From assembly GCA_044448905.1 (NCBI GenBank), contig JBIOHJ010000117.1:1-10329 (forward strand): 10,329 nucleotides of DNA, read 5' to 3'. Position 1 is the stretch's first letter. The number at the start of each line of letters is the position of its first letter. A program made the position numbers and the translations under genes. Under the pieces are notes generated by a model, which saw only the letters and a list, made by a program, of their open reading frames with translations, was not told the origin of the DNA and did not search any database. Below are positions 1 through 7,039 of the stretch, piece after piece. Source of the DNA: JBIOHJ01 sp044448905 (GTDB lineage Bacteria > Bacteroidota > Bacteroidia > AKYH767-A > OLB10).

Positions 1-681
1 AATAATTCGTGTTCCAGGGAAATAATAATTTTTATATCCCGCTTTTATAATTCGGTAAGACAGATCAATGTCTTCGCCATACATAAAATAATCCTCATCG
101 AGTAACCCGATTTTATCAAGCACCGATTTTCGTAACATCATGCACGCTCCTGATAAAACTTCCACTTCATGCGTTTTATTTTTATCAAGAAATCCCACAT
201 GATATTTTCCAAAAATTTTTGATTTTGGAAATAAACCCGACAAGCCAAATATCTTATAAAATGCCACCGATGGAGAGGGTAAGCCACGTTTTGATTCCGG
301 CAAGAAATTTCCCTTCCCATCAATCATATAAACTCCCAATGCGCCAGCTTCAGGATGTGAATCCATGAAAGAAATAATCTTTGAAAAAGTATCTTCTTCA
401 ACAACTGTATCGGGGTTCAACAACAGTACATATTCTCCTGATGATTCACGGATAGCCTGGTTATTGGCTTTAGAAAATCCTTTGTTATCGGAATTGGATA
501 TTAGCCTTATAGAAGGAAATTTTTCACGAATCAACTCTGCGGAGCCATCCACCGAATTATTATCCACCACAAAAATTTCCGAATTAATTTCTTTTAACGC
601 CTTAAATACAGAAAGCAAACACTGTTCTAAAAAATACTTGACATTATAATTGACTATTATGATGGAAAGTTTGGAGTTCAT
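1..681 (-). CDS. Family 2 glycosyltransferase (C-terminus cut by window edge)
   Basis: The minus-strand frame stays open from an ATG at 681 to base 1, giving 227 residues with no stop, so the 3' end lies outside the window. The protein begins with the GT2 opening beta strand SIIIVNYN and continues with VVDNNSVDGS (D40, the nucleotide-binding Asp). It then has LLLNPDT (N89-P90-D91, in the position of the metal-binding DxD) and FMYGEDIDLSYR (G202-E203-D204, the usual acceptor-side catalytic acid motif). These are the marks of GT-A-fold, inverting, rhamnosyltransferase-like GT2 enzymes that move a sugar from a nucleotide donor to a surface polysaccharide or lipid-linked acceptor. Relatives are about 300-340 residues, so about a third is missing, often a hydrophobic C-terminal stretch. 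The start lies 24 bp after the recR stop, suggesting co-transcription. The sugar and acceptor cannot be told from sequence. Confidence 0.93.
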   Translation of the reverse strand, partial: MNSKLSIIIVNYNVKYFLEQCLLSVFKALKEINSEIFVVDNNSVDGSAELIREKFPSIRLISNSDNKGFSKANNQAIRESSGEYVLLLNPDTVVEEDTFSKIISFMDSHPEAGALGVYMIDGKGNFLPESKRGLPSPSVAFYKIFGLSGLFPKSKIFGKYHVGFLDKNKTHEVEVLSGACMMLRKSVLDKIGLLDEDYFMYGEDIDLSYRIIKAGYKNYYFPGTRII

Positions 682-705
682 TAAAAGTATTTATTCGTTG
701 ATGAA

Positions 706-1326
706 TTATCTCACTAAAGAGTTTTCATAAAGCGTCCGGTTAATTATTGACCTCCCTAAAGTAATTTCATCAGCATATTCCAGTTCGCCACCAATAGCTA
801 CACCACGCGCAATGGTAGAAATTTTTATTTCAAAAGGTTTTAATTTTTTATAAAGATAAAAGACTGTAGTATCGCCTTCCATGGTAGTGCTTAATGCCAT
901 GATAACTTCATCAATAATTCCCTTGCCTGCTTTTTCAACCAGCCCTTCAATATTTAATTGCGAAGGACCGATTCCTTCCATCGGGTTAATAATCCCGCCA
1001 AGTACATGATATAATCCTCGATATTGTGAAGTGTTTTCAATTGCAATTACATCGCGGATATCTTCCACAACACAAATCAAACCTGCGTCCCGCTTTTTAT
1101 CAGCACAGATGTTGCATATCTCGGTTTCAGAGATATTATAACAGCTTTTACAATAATTTATTGCGGTACGAAGGCGAATAATTGTATTGCCGAAATGCCT
1201 GACTTCATCTTCAGGGCGTTTTAATAATGACAATACAAGACGTAAAGCTGTTTTTCGACCGATGCCGGGTAGCTTTGCAAATTCGTTTACTGCATCTTCG
1301 AGCAGCTTGGAACTGTAGGAATTCAA
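706..1326 (-). CDS. recR: Recombination mediator RecR
   Basis: This 206-residue protein has the complete RecR layout at the normal length of about 200 residues. It has an N-terminal helix-hairpin-helix (FAKLPGIGRKTALRL, residues 16-30) and a four-cysteine zinc finger (C59, C62, C71, C74). A Toprim domain begins at ICVVEDIRDV, and the C-terminal part contains the family signature ARGVAIGGELEYAD. RecR acts with RecO (and RecF) in the cytoplasm to load RecA onto SSB-coated single-stranded DNA during gap repair. The start is unusual. The frame has no ATG: TTG at 1326-1324 is the only plausible initiator that keeps the N-terminal helix, and a TAA lies in frame about 27 bases upstream of it. That TTG is the end of the last unit of a heptanucleotide repeat. 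The gene is divergent from the symporter and followed closely by a glycosyltransferase. Confidence 0.96.
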   Translation of the reverse strand: MNSYSSKLLEDAVNEFAKLPGIGRKTALRLVLSLLKRPEDEVRHFGNTIIRLRTAINYCKSCYNISETEICNICADKKRDAGLICVVEDIRDVIAIENTSQYRGLYHVLGGIINPMEGIGPSQLNIEGLVEKAGKGIIDEVIMALSTTMEGDTTVFYLYKKLKPFEIKISTIARGVAIGGELEYADEITLGRSIINRTLYENSLVR

Positions 1327-1365
1327 AGTTTGGTGTTTGCGGTTTTCAGTTTACGGTTCAAAGTT
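1324..1365 (-). repeat. Heptanucleotide array A (six units) in the recR leader
   Basis: Read on the minus strand towards recR, this stretch is six back-to-back 7-mers, each starting with AAC: AACTTTG, AACCGTA, AACTGAA, AACCGCA, AACACCA and AACTTTG again. The period is exactly 7 and the pattern is AACNNNR. The last three bases of the sixth unit are the TTG start codon of recR. The first unit, with the T before it, forms TAACTTTG, a perfect Bacteroidota -7 box. Function is unknown. It is one of three such arrays in the window. Confidence 0.8.
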
Positions 1366-1366
1366 A
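1359..1366 (-). promoter_or_regulatory. Candidate -7 box for recR
   Basis: On the minus strand this reads TAACTTTG, an exact match to the Bacteroidota TAnnTTTG element. No good TTTG -33 element lies 19-21 bases upstream, so the promoter is only half supported. If it is used, transcription would begin about 7 bases downstream, inside heptamer array A, leaving a leader of roughly 25 bases made almost wholly of repeat units. Confidence 0.35.
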
Positions 1367-1415
1367 GTATTTAGGATTATGTTATTGGTAAGTATATTTC
1401 TACATATAATTGTTT

Positions 1416-1440
1416 AAAACAGTTTATTAACTCCTGTTTT
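1416..1440. other. Imperfect inverted repeat in the recR/symporter gap
   Basis: AAAACAG (1416-1422) pairs with CTGTTTT (1434-1440) around an 11-base loop. With a two-base bulge the arms can extend by TTT/AAA. It sits mid-way in the 178-bp divergent gap, upstream of the candidate symporter -7 box. It could be an operator or merely an AT-rich coincidence. It is not placed to terminate either flanking gene, since both read away from it. Confidence 0.3.
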
Positions 1441-1457
1441 TTAAAATGCAATTTATA

Positions 1458-1465
1458 TACTTTTC
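1458..1465 (+). promoter_or_regulatory. Weak candidate -7 box for the symporter
   Basis: TACTTTTC matches seven of eight positions of TAnnTTTG if the last G is relaxed. No TTTG lies at the right distance upstream. Use of this box would place the transcript start within heptamer array B. Confidence 0.25.
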
Positions 1466-1466
1466 C

Positions 1467-1494
1467 AACCGTAAACCACAAACCATAGACCGTA
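1467..1494 (+). repeat. Heptanucleotide array B (four units) in the symporter leader
   Basis: Four contiguous 7-mers, AACCGTA, AACCACA, AACCATA and GACCGTA, share the pattern RACCNNA. The array ends exactly 10 bases before the ATG at 1505, the same distance seen for array C at pntB. The units face the downstream gene in the sense direction, as in arrays A and C. Function is unknown. Confidence 0.75.
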
Positions 1495-1504
1495 ACCCTT
1501 TTTC

Positions 1505-2959
1505 ATGTCATCAACATTTATCTTACTGATTGTGCTGGTTTATTTTGTGGTGCTGCTTGCCATAGCCTTTTATACATCGCGGGGAGCAGATAATGAATCG
1601 TTTTTTATAGGTAAAAAGAAATCGAACTGGCTGCTGGTGGCTTATGGTATGATCGGGACTTCGCTCAGCGGTGTCACTTTTATGAGTGTACCGGGCGAAG
1701 TGCTGGCAAAGCATTTTACCTACTTCGGAGTGGTTATCGGTTATTTTATCGGGTATTTTGTAGTGGCGTTTGTCCTGATTCCGCTTTATTATAGGCTTAA
1801 CCTTACTTCCATTTATGGTTATTTAAAAACCCGTTTCGGAGATATTTCCTATAAAACCGGAGCTTCGTTTTTCCTGTTATCGCGAACGTTAGGAGCCTCT
1901 ATCCGCATTTACTTAGTATTAATTGTACTTCAGCATTTTTTGCTTGATGGCGTTGGTATTCCTTATTATGTTTCGGTGTTTATTATTTTGCTGATGATTT
2001 TGCTTTATACATTTAAAGGAGGCGTTAAAACTATTGTGTGGACAGATACGCTGCAAACCACAGGCATGATACTCGCGCTGATTATTACCATTTTTTTAAT
2101 CAGCACTGAATTGAATTTTTCTTTTTCGCAGCTTTTTTCCGCAATCAGCGCGAAAGGGTTTACCGAAACATTCCAGGTTACCGATTGGAAAAGCGGTAAT
2201 TATTTTTTAAAGCACATTTTAGGTGGCGCTTTTGTTACCATTTCCATGACAGGGCTCGACCAGGAAATGATGCAGAAAAATATTTCGGTTAATACTTCGC
2301 ACAATTCCAGGAAAAATATGATTGTTTTCAGCTTTATCCTTGTCGGAGTAAATATGCTGTTTTTGATTTTAGGAGGAGCTTTATATGTTTTTGCTGAAGC
2401 AAAAGGAATTACATTGCCTGCAAAAAGCGATGAAACCTTTCCGCTGATTGCTTTAAGTTATCTTCCACCACTGGCGGGTTTGATATTTATCATCGGTTTG
2501 GTTTCGGCATTGTTCCCGAGCGCTGATGGCGCATTGACAGCGCTTACTTCGTCTTTTTGCATAGACATACTCGGGTTAAAAGAACGGAATGATTTATCCG
2601 AAGAACAGAAAGGAAAAACCCGCAGAAAGGTTCATCTTATTATTACTCTTTTATTTTTTGTACTGATACTTCTTTATCAAAAGCTGATTGAAGCATCGAT
2701 AATTTCCACCATACTTAAAGTAGCCAGCTATACATACGGACCACTGCTGGGGCTTTTTGCTTTTGGCCTTCTTACCAAAAGAAAAATCAGCGATACATGG
2801 CTGGTACCCGTTATCTGCGTTCTCTCACCCGCGGTTTGCTGGATGCTTGCCGCTAATTCGCAAAAATTATTTGGCGGCTATGCATTCGGGTTCGAACTGC
2901 TTATGGTAAACGGGGCAATAACATTTGCAGGGCTGATGGGAATATCGAAGAAAGTTTGA
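1505..2959 (+). CDS. Sodium:solute symporter (SSS family)
   Basis: This 484-residue, very hydrophobic integral membrane protein has about 13 predicted membrane segments, the usual number for the sodium:solute symporter family (PutP, SGLT, sialic acid and pantothenate carriers). It opens with a membrane helix, then a cytoplasmic stretch ADNESFFIGKKKSNW leading into LLVAYGMIGTSLSGVTFMSVPGE, the conserved TM1/TM2 block lining the substrate path. The helix containing PSADGALTALTSSFCID (P338-S339 onward) is the family's sodium-site helix. These carriers use the inward sodium gradient to bring in a small organic solute at the inner membrane. The solute cannot be named from sequence. ATG at 1505 is the natural start. 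The gene is divergent from recR, with no clear terminator before the next gene. Confidence 0.92.
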   Translation: MSSTFILLIVLVYFVVLLAIAFYTSRGADNESFFIGKKKSNWLLVAYGMIGTSLSGVTFMSVPGEVLAKHFTYFGVVIGYFIGYFVVAFVLIPLYYRLNLTSIYGYLKTRFGDISYKTGASFFLLSRTLGASIRIYLVLIVLQHFLLDGVGIPYYVSVFIILLMILLYTFKGGVKTIVWTDTLQTTGMILALIITIFLISTELNFSFSQLFSAISAKGFTETFQVTDWKSGNYFLKHILGGAFVTISMTGLDQEMMQKNISVNTSHNSRKNMIVFSFILVGVNMLFLILGGALYVFAEAKGITLPAKSDETFPLIALSYLPPLAGLIFIIGLVSALFPSADGALTALTSSFCIDILGLKERNDLSEEQKGKTRRKVHLIITLLFFVLILLYQKLIEASIISTILKVASYTYGPLLGLFAFGLLTKRKISDTWLVPVICVLSPAVCWMLAANSQKLFGGYAFGFELLMVNGAITFAGLMGISKKV

Positions 2960-2985
2960 AGCCCGGTTATTTTTTTCAACCAGTC

Positions 2986-3017
2986 TTTGTAAACAAAAAG
3001 TTCTTTATTTACTTTTA
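2986..3017 (+). promoter_or_regulatory. Bacteroidota-type promoter for the secreted hydrolase
   Basis: A -33 element TTTG (2986-2989) is followed after 20 bases by TACTTTTA (3010-3017), which fits TAnnTTTG except for the last base. The spacing matches the 19-21 bases typical of Bacteroidota sigma-ABfr promoters. A start near 3024 would leave a leader of about 20 bases before the ATG at 3045. It suggests that this gene is transcribed separately from the symporter. Confidence 0.55.
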
Positions 3018-3044
3018 CACCACACAACTAAAAATCAATTCAAC

Positions 3045-4601
3045 ATGAAAAAAATTTTACAAAAAACCATCGTGCTTTGTTTGATGATGCTGAGTGCTTT
3101 CACTGCCAGTGCACAACGTTTCCTGAGCGAAATTTTTCCTTCGGCAACAGTCACGCAAAATATTGTTTATGCCAATAATTTTTCGGTGATAACCGGTACT
3201 CCGGTTGCGGGAGATTTGTTCCTTGATTTTTATGAACCAGGCGGAATGCCGGATCCTTTACTGCAACGGCCGCTTATTATTTTTATGCATACCGGGAGTT
3301 TTCTTCCCACATTTATAAACCAGCAACCCACGGGAAACCGCAGAGACTCCACGGTTGTTGAAATGTGTACACGGTTTGCAAAACGCGGCTATGCTGTTGC
3401 TGCCATGTCGTACCGCTTAGGATGGAACCCTGCTGCTGTAGGTGGAGGAGCCAATGAAGATATCAGGAGAGGTACGCTGCTTTCGGCAGTTTACCGTTCC
3501 ATACAGGATGCAAAGGCTTGTGTACGGTTTTTCAGGAAGGATGCCGCAACAACCAATACGTATAAAATAGATGTGAACAATATTATTTTAGGCGGTGTAG
3601 GATCGGGCGGATATACTGCAATGGCATATGCTACACTGGAAGACCCGCTCGAAATAACCCTTCCGAAATTTCTCGCCAATTTTACCATCCCGGCTTATGG
3701 GTTTACAGCGGGACAGCCTTATGTAAACCAGGCTTTACTTGGCGATTATGACGGATATGGAGGTAATGCTGCACTTAACAATCCAAATAACAGCGTAGGT
3801 TATTCAAACGAGGTTCATTTTGTTTTTAATATGGGTGGCGCTCTGGGCGACAGCATCTGGCTTGAAGCCGGTGACGCACCCATGGTTGCATTTCATGTGG
3901 TAGGTGACCCATTTGCACCGTACGGCTACGGACCGGTTATTGTTCCAACTACGGGCGATTATGTAGTGCATGTAAGCGGAAGCAGTGAAATAATTCGCTT
4001 AGCCACAGATTCAGGAAACAACAATTGCTTTAACGGAGCAGGCTTTACCGACCCATTTACTCTTCATGCCAATACTGTTAATAATGGTTATGATGGCTTA
4101 TACCCGTTTTATACCAATCCAATGGTTCAGTCAGGGCCATGGGAGTGGTTTGATTCTTTAGCTACTATGGCAGGATGTGCATTGACCGGGCAAACACCCA
4201 CACAATGCGCAGCCATCTATTCAAATGCATTACTAACTAACCCTGACATGAGCAAAGTAAAAGCGATAGCTTATATTGATACCATTATGGGTTACCTGAA
4301 TCCTCGAATTGTTTATTGCCGCAACCTGCCCGTGGCAATGAACGAAAATTTTGCAGAAATGACCGGGGTGGAAATTTATCCTAACCCGGCAACTTCATTT
4401 ATAAATATTACTTCGGCCGATTCAAAAAATAAAATATTACGGGTTTCGATAACCGACATTGCCGGGAACATAACCAAGAAAACCGAAAATATTAATGACC
4501 GCTTTTTCAGGATTGAACGCAGGGATTTATCACCGGGAATTTATTTTGTGAAAGTTCGCTGTGAAAAAGGCGAACTGGTGAGGAAGATTACGATACAGTA
4601 A
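3045..4601 (+). CDS. Secreted alpha/beta-hydrolase-like protein with T9SS type A sorting domain
   Basis: The 518 residues comprise a Sec signal peptide (MKKILQKT, a hydrophobic core, then SAFTASAQ with cleavage near residue 24), an alpha/beta-hydrolase-like body and a C-terminal sorting domain from about residue 442. The sorting domain has VEIYPNPA, the block SITDIAGN, then LSPGIYFVKV and a basic end, typical of proteins exported by the type IX system. The body resembles carboxylesterases: PLIIFMHTGSF (oxyanion region), YAVAAMSYRLGWNP, the segment SIQDAKACVRFFRKDA, and a later GDPFAPYG where the acid residue would sit. The elbow, however, reads GGVGSGG (183-189), with Gly186 where GGxSxGG enzymes carry the nucleophilic serine. 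It may be a non-catalytic carbohydrate- or surface-binding relative, or may use Ser187. The cargo likely ends on the cell surface or outside. Substrate is unknown. Confidence 0.85.
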   Translation: MKKILQKTIVLCLMMLSAFTASAQRFLSEIFPSATVTQNIVYANNFSVITGTPVAGDLFLDFYEPGGMPDPLLQRPLIIFMHTGSFLPTFINQQPTGNRRDSTVVEMCTRFAKRGYAVAAMSYRLGWNPAAVGGGANEDIRRGTLLSAVYRSIQDAKACVRFFRKDAATTNTYKIDVNNIILGGVGSGGYTAMAYATLEDPLEITLPKFLANFTIPAYGFTAGQPYVNQALLGDYDGYGGNAALNNPNNSVGYSNEVHFVFNMGGALGDSIWLEAGDAPMVAFHVVGDPFAPYGYGPVIVPTTGDYVVHVSGSSEIIRLATDSGNNNCFNGAGFTDPFTLHANTVNNGYDGLYPFYTNPMVQSGPWEWFDSLATMAGCALTGQTPTQCAAIYSNALLTNPDMSKVKAIAYIDTIMGYLNPRIVYCRNLPVAMNENFAEMTGVEIYPNPATSFINITSADSKNKILRVSITDIAGNITKKTENINDRFFRIERRDLSPGIYFVKVRCEKGELVRKITIQ

Positions 4602-4617
4602 AATTATTTTTAAAAGT

Positions 4618-4651
4618 AAAAGGGCGTCCGTCAGCTGACGGATGCCTTTTT
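4618..4651. terminator. Bidirectional rho-independent terminator
   Basis: A strong GC-rich hairpin (4623-4632 paired with 4637-4646, one G-T wobble, AGCT loop) is flanked by an A run on the left and TTTTTT on the right. It ends both the plus-strand hydrolase gene (stop 4601) and the minus-strand MBL gene (stop 4669), which converge here. The core TCCGTCAGCTGACGGA is a perfect 16-base palindrome. Confidence 0.85.
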
Positions 4652-4668
4652 TGTTGCTTTTAATTTGA

Positions 4669-5430
4669 TTACATTTCAACCACCAACCCATCATAAGCGC
4701 ATTGGATGTTTGGCGGTAATGTACTATTCACCTCTTCACACAATCCTAACTGGTGGCTTATATGGGTAAGATATGCCATTTCAGGCTGCAGGTCGTTAAT
4801 CACTTCAATTGCCTGCGGTAAATTATAATGCGAAACATGAGGTTCGTTGCGCAATGCATTCAGCACTAAAACTTTCGAGCCTCTTATTTTTTTCCGTTCT
4901 TCTTCGGCAATAAAATTCGCATCGGTTATATAGGTGAAATCACCAATACGGAAACCCAATACGGGAATCATATAATGCTTTACTTCAACGGGAAGAATTT
5001 TAATTCCCGCCACATCAAATTCCTTGTCCGTTATGGTATGCACATTTATTTGGGGCACACCCGGGTATTTTAAATCTTCAAAAGCGTAAATAAACTCTCT
5101 CCTCAATGCATGCTGAACATTTTCAGTTGCGTATATATCAATTTTCTTTTTCAGAATATAATTAAACCCCCGTATATCATCCATTCCCGCAATGTGGTCT
5201 TTATGCTCGTGCGTAAAAACAAGCCCGTCTAATCTTTTAACTCCTGCTCTTAACATTTGCTGCCTGAAATCAGGGCCCGAATCAATCACAATTACTTTTC
5301 CTTTATCCTCAATCATCACGGAAGTACGCAGGCGTTTGTCGCGTTCATCGGCAGAAGTGCATACCCTGCATGTACATGCGATAACAGGTACGCCCTGTGA
5401 AGTTCCGGTTCCGAGAAATGTGATTTTCAT
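4669..5430 (-). CDS. PhnP-like MBL-fold metallo-hydrolase
   Basis: The metal-binding signature of the metallo-beta-lactamase fold is intact: THEHKDH, with H74, H76, D78 and H79, followed by the later ligands in YITDANF and LTHISHQLG. The N-terminus MKITFLGTGTSQGVP, followed by CTCRVC (C19, C21, C24), is typical of the PhnP/COG1235 branch, whose known members are cyclic phosphodiesterases with an extra structural zinc site. I chose the ATG at 5430 (253 residues) because the family starts at MKITFLGTG. An upstream in-frame ATG at 5454 would add eight residues that do not belong to the fold. The enzyme is cytoplasmic, and the substrate is probably a phosphodiester in a nucleotide or metabolite, but no phosphonate gene is nearby. 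It is likely co-transcribed with the small gene 46 bp upstream. Confidence 0.9.
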   Translation of the reverse strand: MKITFLGTGTSQGVPVIACTCRVCTSADERDKRLRTSVMIEDKGKVIVIDSGPDFRQQMLRAGVKRLDGLVFTHEHKDHIAGMDDIRGFNYILKKKIDIYATENVQHALRREFIYAFEDLKYPGVPQINVHTITDKEFDVAGIKILPVEVKHYMIPVLGFRIGDFTYITDANFIAEEERKKIRGSKVLVLNALRNEPHVSHYNLPQAIEVINDLQPEMAYLTHISHQLGLCEEVNSTLPPNIQCAYDGLVVEM

Positions 5431-5476
5431 TTTATCAGCGAAATACGAAACCAAAGAAGTGTAAAGGAAAAAATTG

Positions 5477-5731
5477 TCAAACGATTATTTTTTTTAATTC
5501 GCCTTTAGCCGATTCATTTAATTCTTCTTTAAGATTTAATTCTTTCAGAATTTCAATTAAAGCGTTTACCCGGCTTTCAATGGTTGAAAATTTATTGATA
5601 ACTATTACTCTTGTATCCTGCAGGATGCAATACCCCGATTTGAAATTTCCCTTTTCATTTCGGATGGTATAATTATTTTCTTCAAGAATGTCTTCGAGCT
5701 TTTTAAGAAATTGAGGAGTATATTTAATCAT
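5477..5731 (-). CDS. Small conserved-looking protein of unknown function
   Basis: This 84-residue soluble protein has no signal peptide or membrane segment. It begins with an amphipathic helix (TPQFLKKLEDILEENNY), followed by NEKGNFKSGYCILQDTRVIVINKF, which looks like two or three beta strands. It then has a charged helical end rich in Lys and Glu. I recall similar unnamed Bacteroidota proteins with the GNFKSGYC and VIVINKF blocks, but cannot verify this here. The order small protein then MBL hydrolase, with 46 bp between them and the same strand, suggests one transcript and perhaps a shared task. No catalytic motif is evident. The single cysteine within SGYC could be tested for a role. The start ATG at 5731 follows an AT-rich leader without a Shine-Dalgarno sequence. 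Confidence 0.72.
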   Translation of the reverse strand: MIKYTPQFLKKLEDILEENNYTIRNEKGNFKSGYCILQDTRVIVINKFSTIESRVNALIEILKELNLKEELNESAKGELKKIIV

Positions 5732-5755
5732 AATTATTTTTCAAAGTTCAGGATG

Positions 5756-5763
5756 CAAATATG
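5756..5763 (-). promoter_or_regulatory. Candidate -7 box for the small gene / MBL pair
   Basis: On the minus strand this reads CATATTTG, seven of eight matches to TAnnTTTG. It would give a leader of about 18 bases before the ATG at 5731. No convincing -33 TTTG is present upstream. Confidence 0.3.
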
Positions 5764-5836
5764 TAATAAATTGAAAACTTAAATTGCTTTTGTAATTAAA
5801 AAACAATTAACCGGTTTGGCAGGTAAAGATGTAATA

Positions 5837-5866
5837 TTGGTGGTTACATTTTTTTGTTTTTCTTTG
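5837..5866 (+). promoter_or_regulatory. Candidate promoter for the transhydrogenase genes
   Basis: TTG (5837-5839) is followed after 19 bases by TTTCTTTG (5859-5866), seven of eight matches to TAnnTTTG. A start near 5873 would fall after the alternative upstream ATG at 5854 and before the ATG at 5887. If real, it supports 5887 as the true start. A second TTTG at 5815-5818 lies too far from any good -7 box. Confidence 0.4.
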
Positions 5867-5886
5867 CAGCGCTTTTAAAAAAAATA

Positions 5887-7014
5887 ATGAAAATAGGAAT
5901 ACCCAAAGAAACCAAAGAAGGAGAAAATCGCATAGCAATTACCCCCGATGTGGTAAAAAGCCTGGTAAAGGAAGGATTTGAAGTAACGGTTGAAAAAGGC
6001 GCAGGGCTGAATTCATTTTTTACGGATGAACAATTTGTTTCGGCAGGAGCAACGCTTGCTGATAAGAATTCGGTTTACAATACTTCGGATGTGATTTGTA
6101 AAGTAAATGCTCCCGTACCGGGTGATATTGCATTAATGAAAAAAGATGCCGTATTGATTTCTTACCTGTTTGCTTTAAGCAACCCGGCAACTGTTGATGC
6201 CTGTATTAATACCGGTATTTCCGCTTTTGCGGTTGATGCTATTCCACGTATTTCGCGCGCGCAAAAAATGGATGCGCTCAGTTCGCAGGCAAATCTTGCC
6301 GGTTACAAAGCCGTGCTGATGGCTGCTAATACTATCGGGAAAATATTTCCGATGATGACCACTGCAGCCGGAACCATAAGACCTTCACGTGTTGTAATTT
6401 TTGGTGCCGGTGTTGCCGGGTTACAGGCAATTGCAACAGCAAAGCGTTTAGGCGCTGTTGTTGAAGTTTCGGATATTCGTCCCGAAACCAAAGAGCAGGT
6501 TCAATCGCTTGGAGGAAAATTTATTGAAGTAAAAAGCGATGACAGCATAACAATTGAAGGCGGATATGTAAAAGGAGTTTCGGAAGAGTTTTTGAAAAAG
6601 CAACAGGAGCTCGTATCAAAACATGTGCAGGAAGCCGATATTGTAATTACTACTGCTCTCATTCCCGGTAAAAAAGCTCCATTGCTCGTTACAGATGAAA
6701 TGGTAAAAAGCATGCGATTCGGTTCTGTAATTGTTGACATGGCCGTTGAACAGGGAGGAAATGTTGTGGGAAGCGAATTGAATAAAACAGTTCAGAAACA
6801 TGGAGTAACTATTATTGGGGAAAGTAACATCACAAGTTTGCTGCCTTCGGTTGCCAGCGAATTGTTTGCAAAAAATCTGCTTGCTTTCCTAACACATCTT
6901 GCAACAAAAGACGGATTCAAATGGGAAATGGAAGAAGAAATTACTAAGGGGAGTTTAATTGTACATAATGGAGTAGCTGTTCATCCAGGCGTGGCAAAGG
7001 CAGTTACAGCCTGA
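5887..7014 (+). CDS. pntA: NAD(P) transhydrogenase subunit alpha, part 1 (NAD-binding domain I)
   Basis: This 375-residue soluble subunit matches the N-terminal part of E. coli PntA and is closely related to alanine dehydrogenase. It opens with MKIGIPKETKEGENRIAITP. It has the highly conserved RAQKMDALSSQANLAGYKAV block beginning at R124, and the Rossmann glycine motif GAGVAG at 173-178 for NAD(H). This is followed by VEVSDIRPETKEQVQSLG and VITTALIPGKKAPLLVT. Domain I binds NADH on the cytoplasmic side and passes hydride to NADP bound by the beta subunit. It lacks the C-terminal membrane part of E. coli PntA, which is encoded separately just downstream. I place the start at ATG 5887, where family members begin. 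An in-frame ATG at 5854 would add 11 hydrophobic residues. The next gene begins 25 bp after the stop. Confidence 0.96.
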   Translation: MKIGIPKETKEGENRIAITPDVVKSLVKEGFEVTVEKGAGLNSFFTDEQFVSAGATLADKNSVYNTSDVICKVNAPVPGDIALMKKDAVLISYLFALSNPATVDACINTGISAFAVDAIPRISRAQKMDALSSQANLAGYKAVLMAANTIGKIFPMMTTAAGTIRPSRVVIFGAGVAGLQAIATAKRLGAVVEVSDIRPETKEQVQSLGGKFIEVKSDDSITIEGGYVKGVSEEFLKKQQELVSKHVQEADIVITTALIPGKKAPLLVTDEMVKSMRFGSVIVDMAVEQGGNVVGSELNKTVQKHGVTIIGESNITSLLPSVASELFAKNLLAFLTHLATKDGFKWEMEEEITKGSLIVHNGVAVHPGVAKAVTA

Positions 7015-7039
7015 AAAATAAATTATTCATTAATTATAT

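Noticed and set aside
365..649. Plus-strand open frame of 94 codons
   Set aside because: It lies wholly inside the glycosyltransferase gene on the other strand, which has clear GT2 motifs. The translated product shows no motif.
1324..1494. Heptamer arrays A and B as a CRISPR or large inverted repeat pair
   Set aside because: Units are 7 bases with no spacers, so it is not CRISPR. The arrays are opposite in strand but their units differ, so they do not form a long perfect inverted repeat.
5431..5454. Upstream in-frame ATG that would lengthen the MBL hydrolase by eight residues
   Set aside because: Relatives begin at the MKITFLGTG strand and the extra residues do not fit the fold.
5854..5886. 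Upstream in-frame ATG that would lengthen PntA by 11 residues
   Set aside because: The added residues are hydrophobic and not part of the family, which begins at MKIGIPKE. The candidate promoter also overlaps this stretch.
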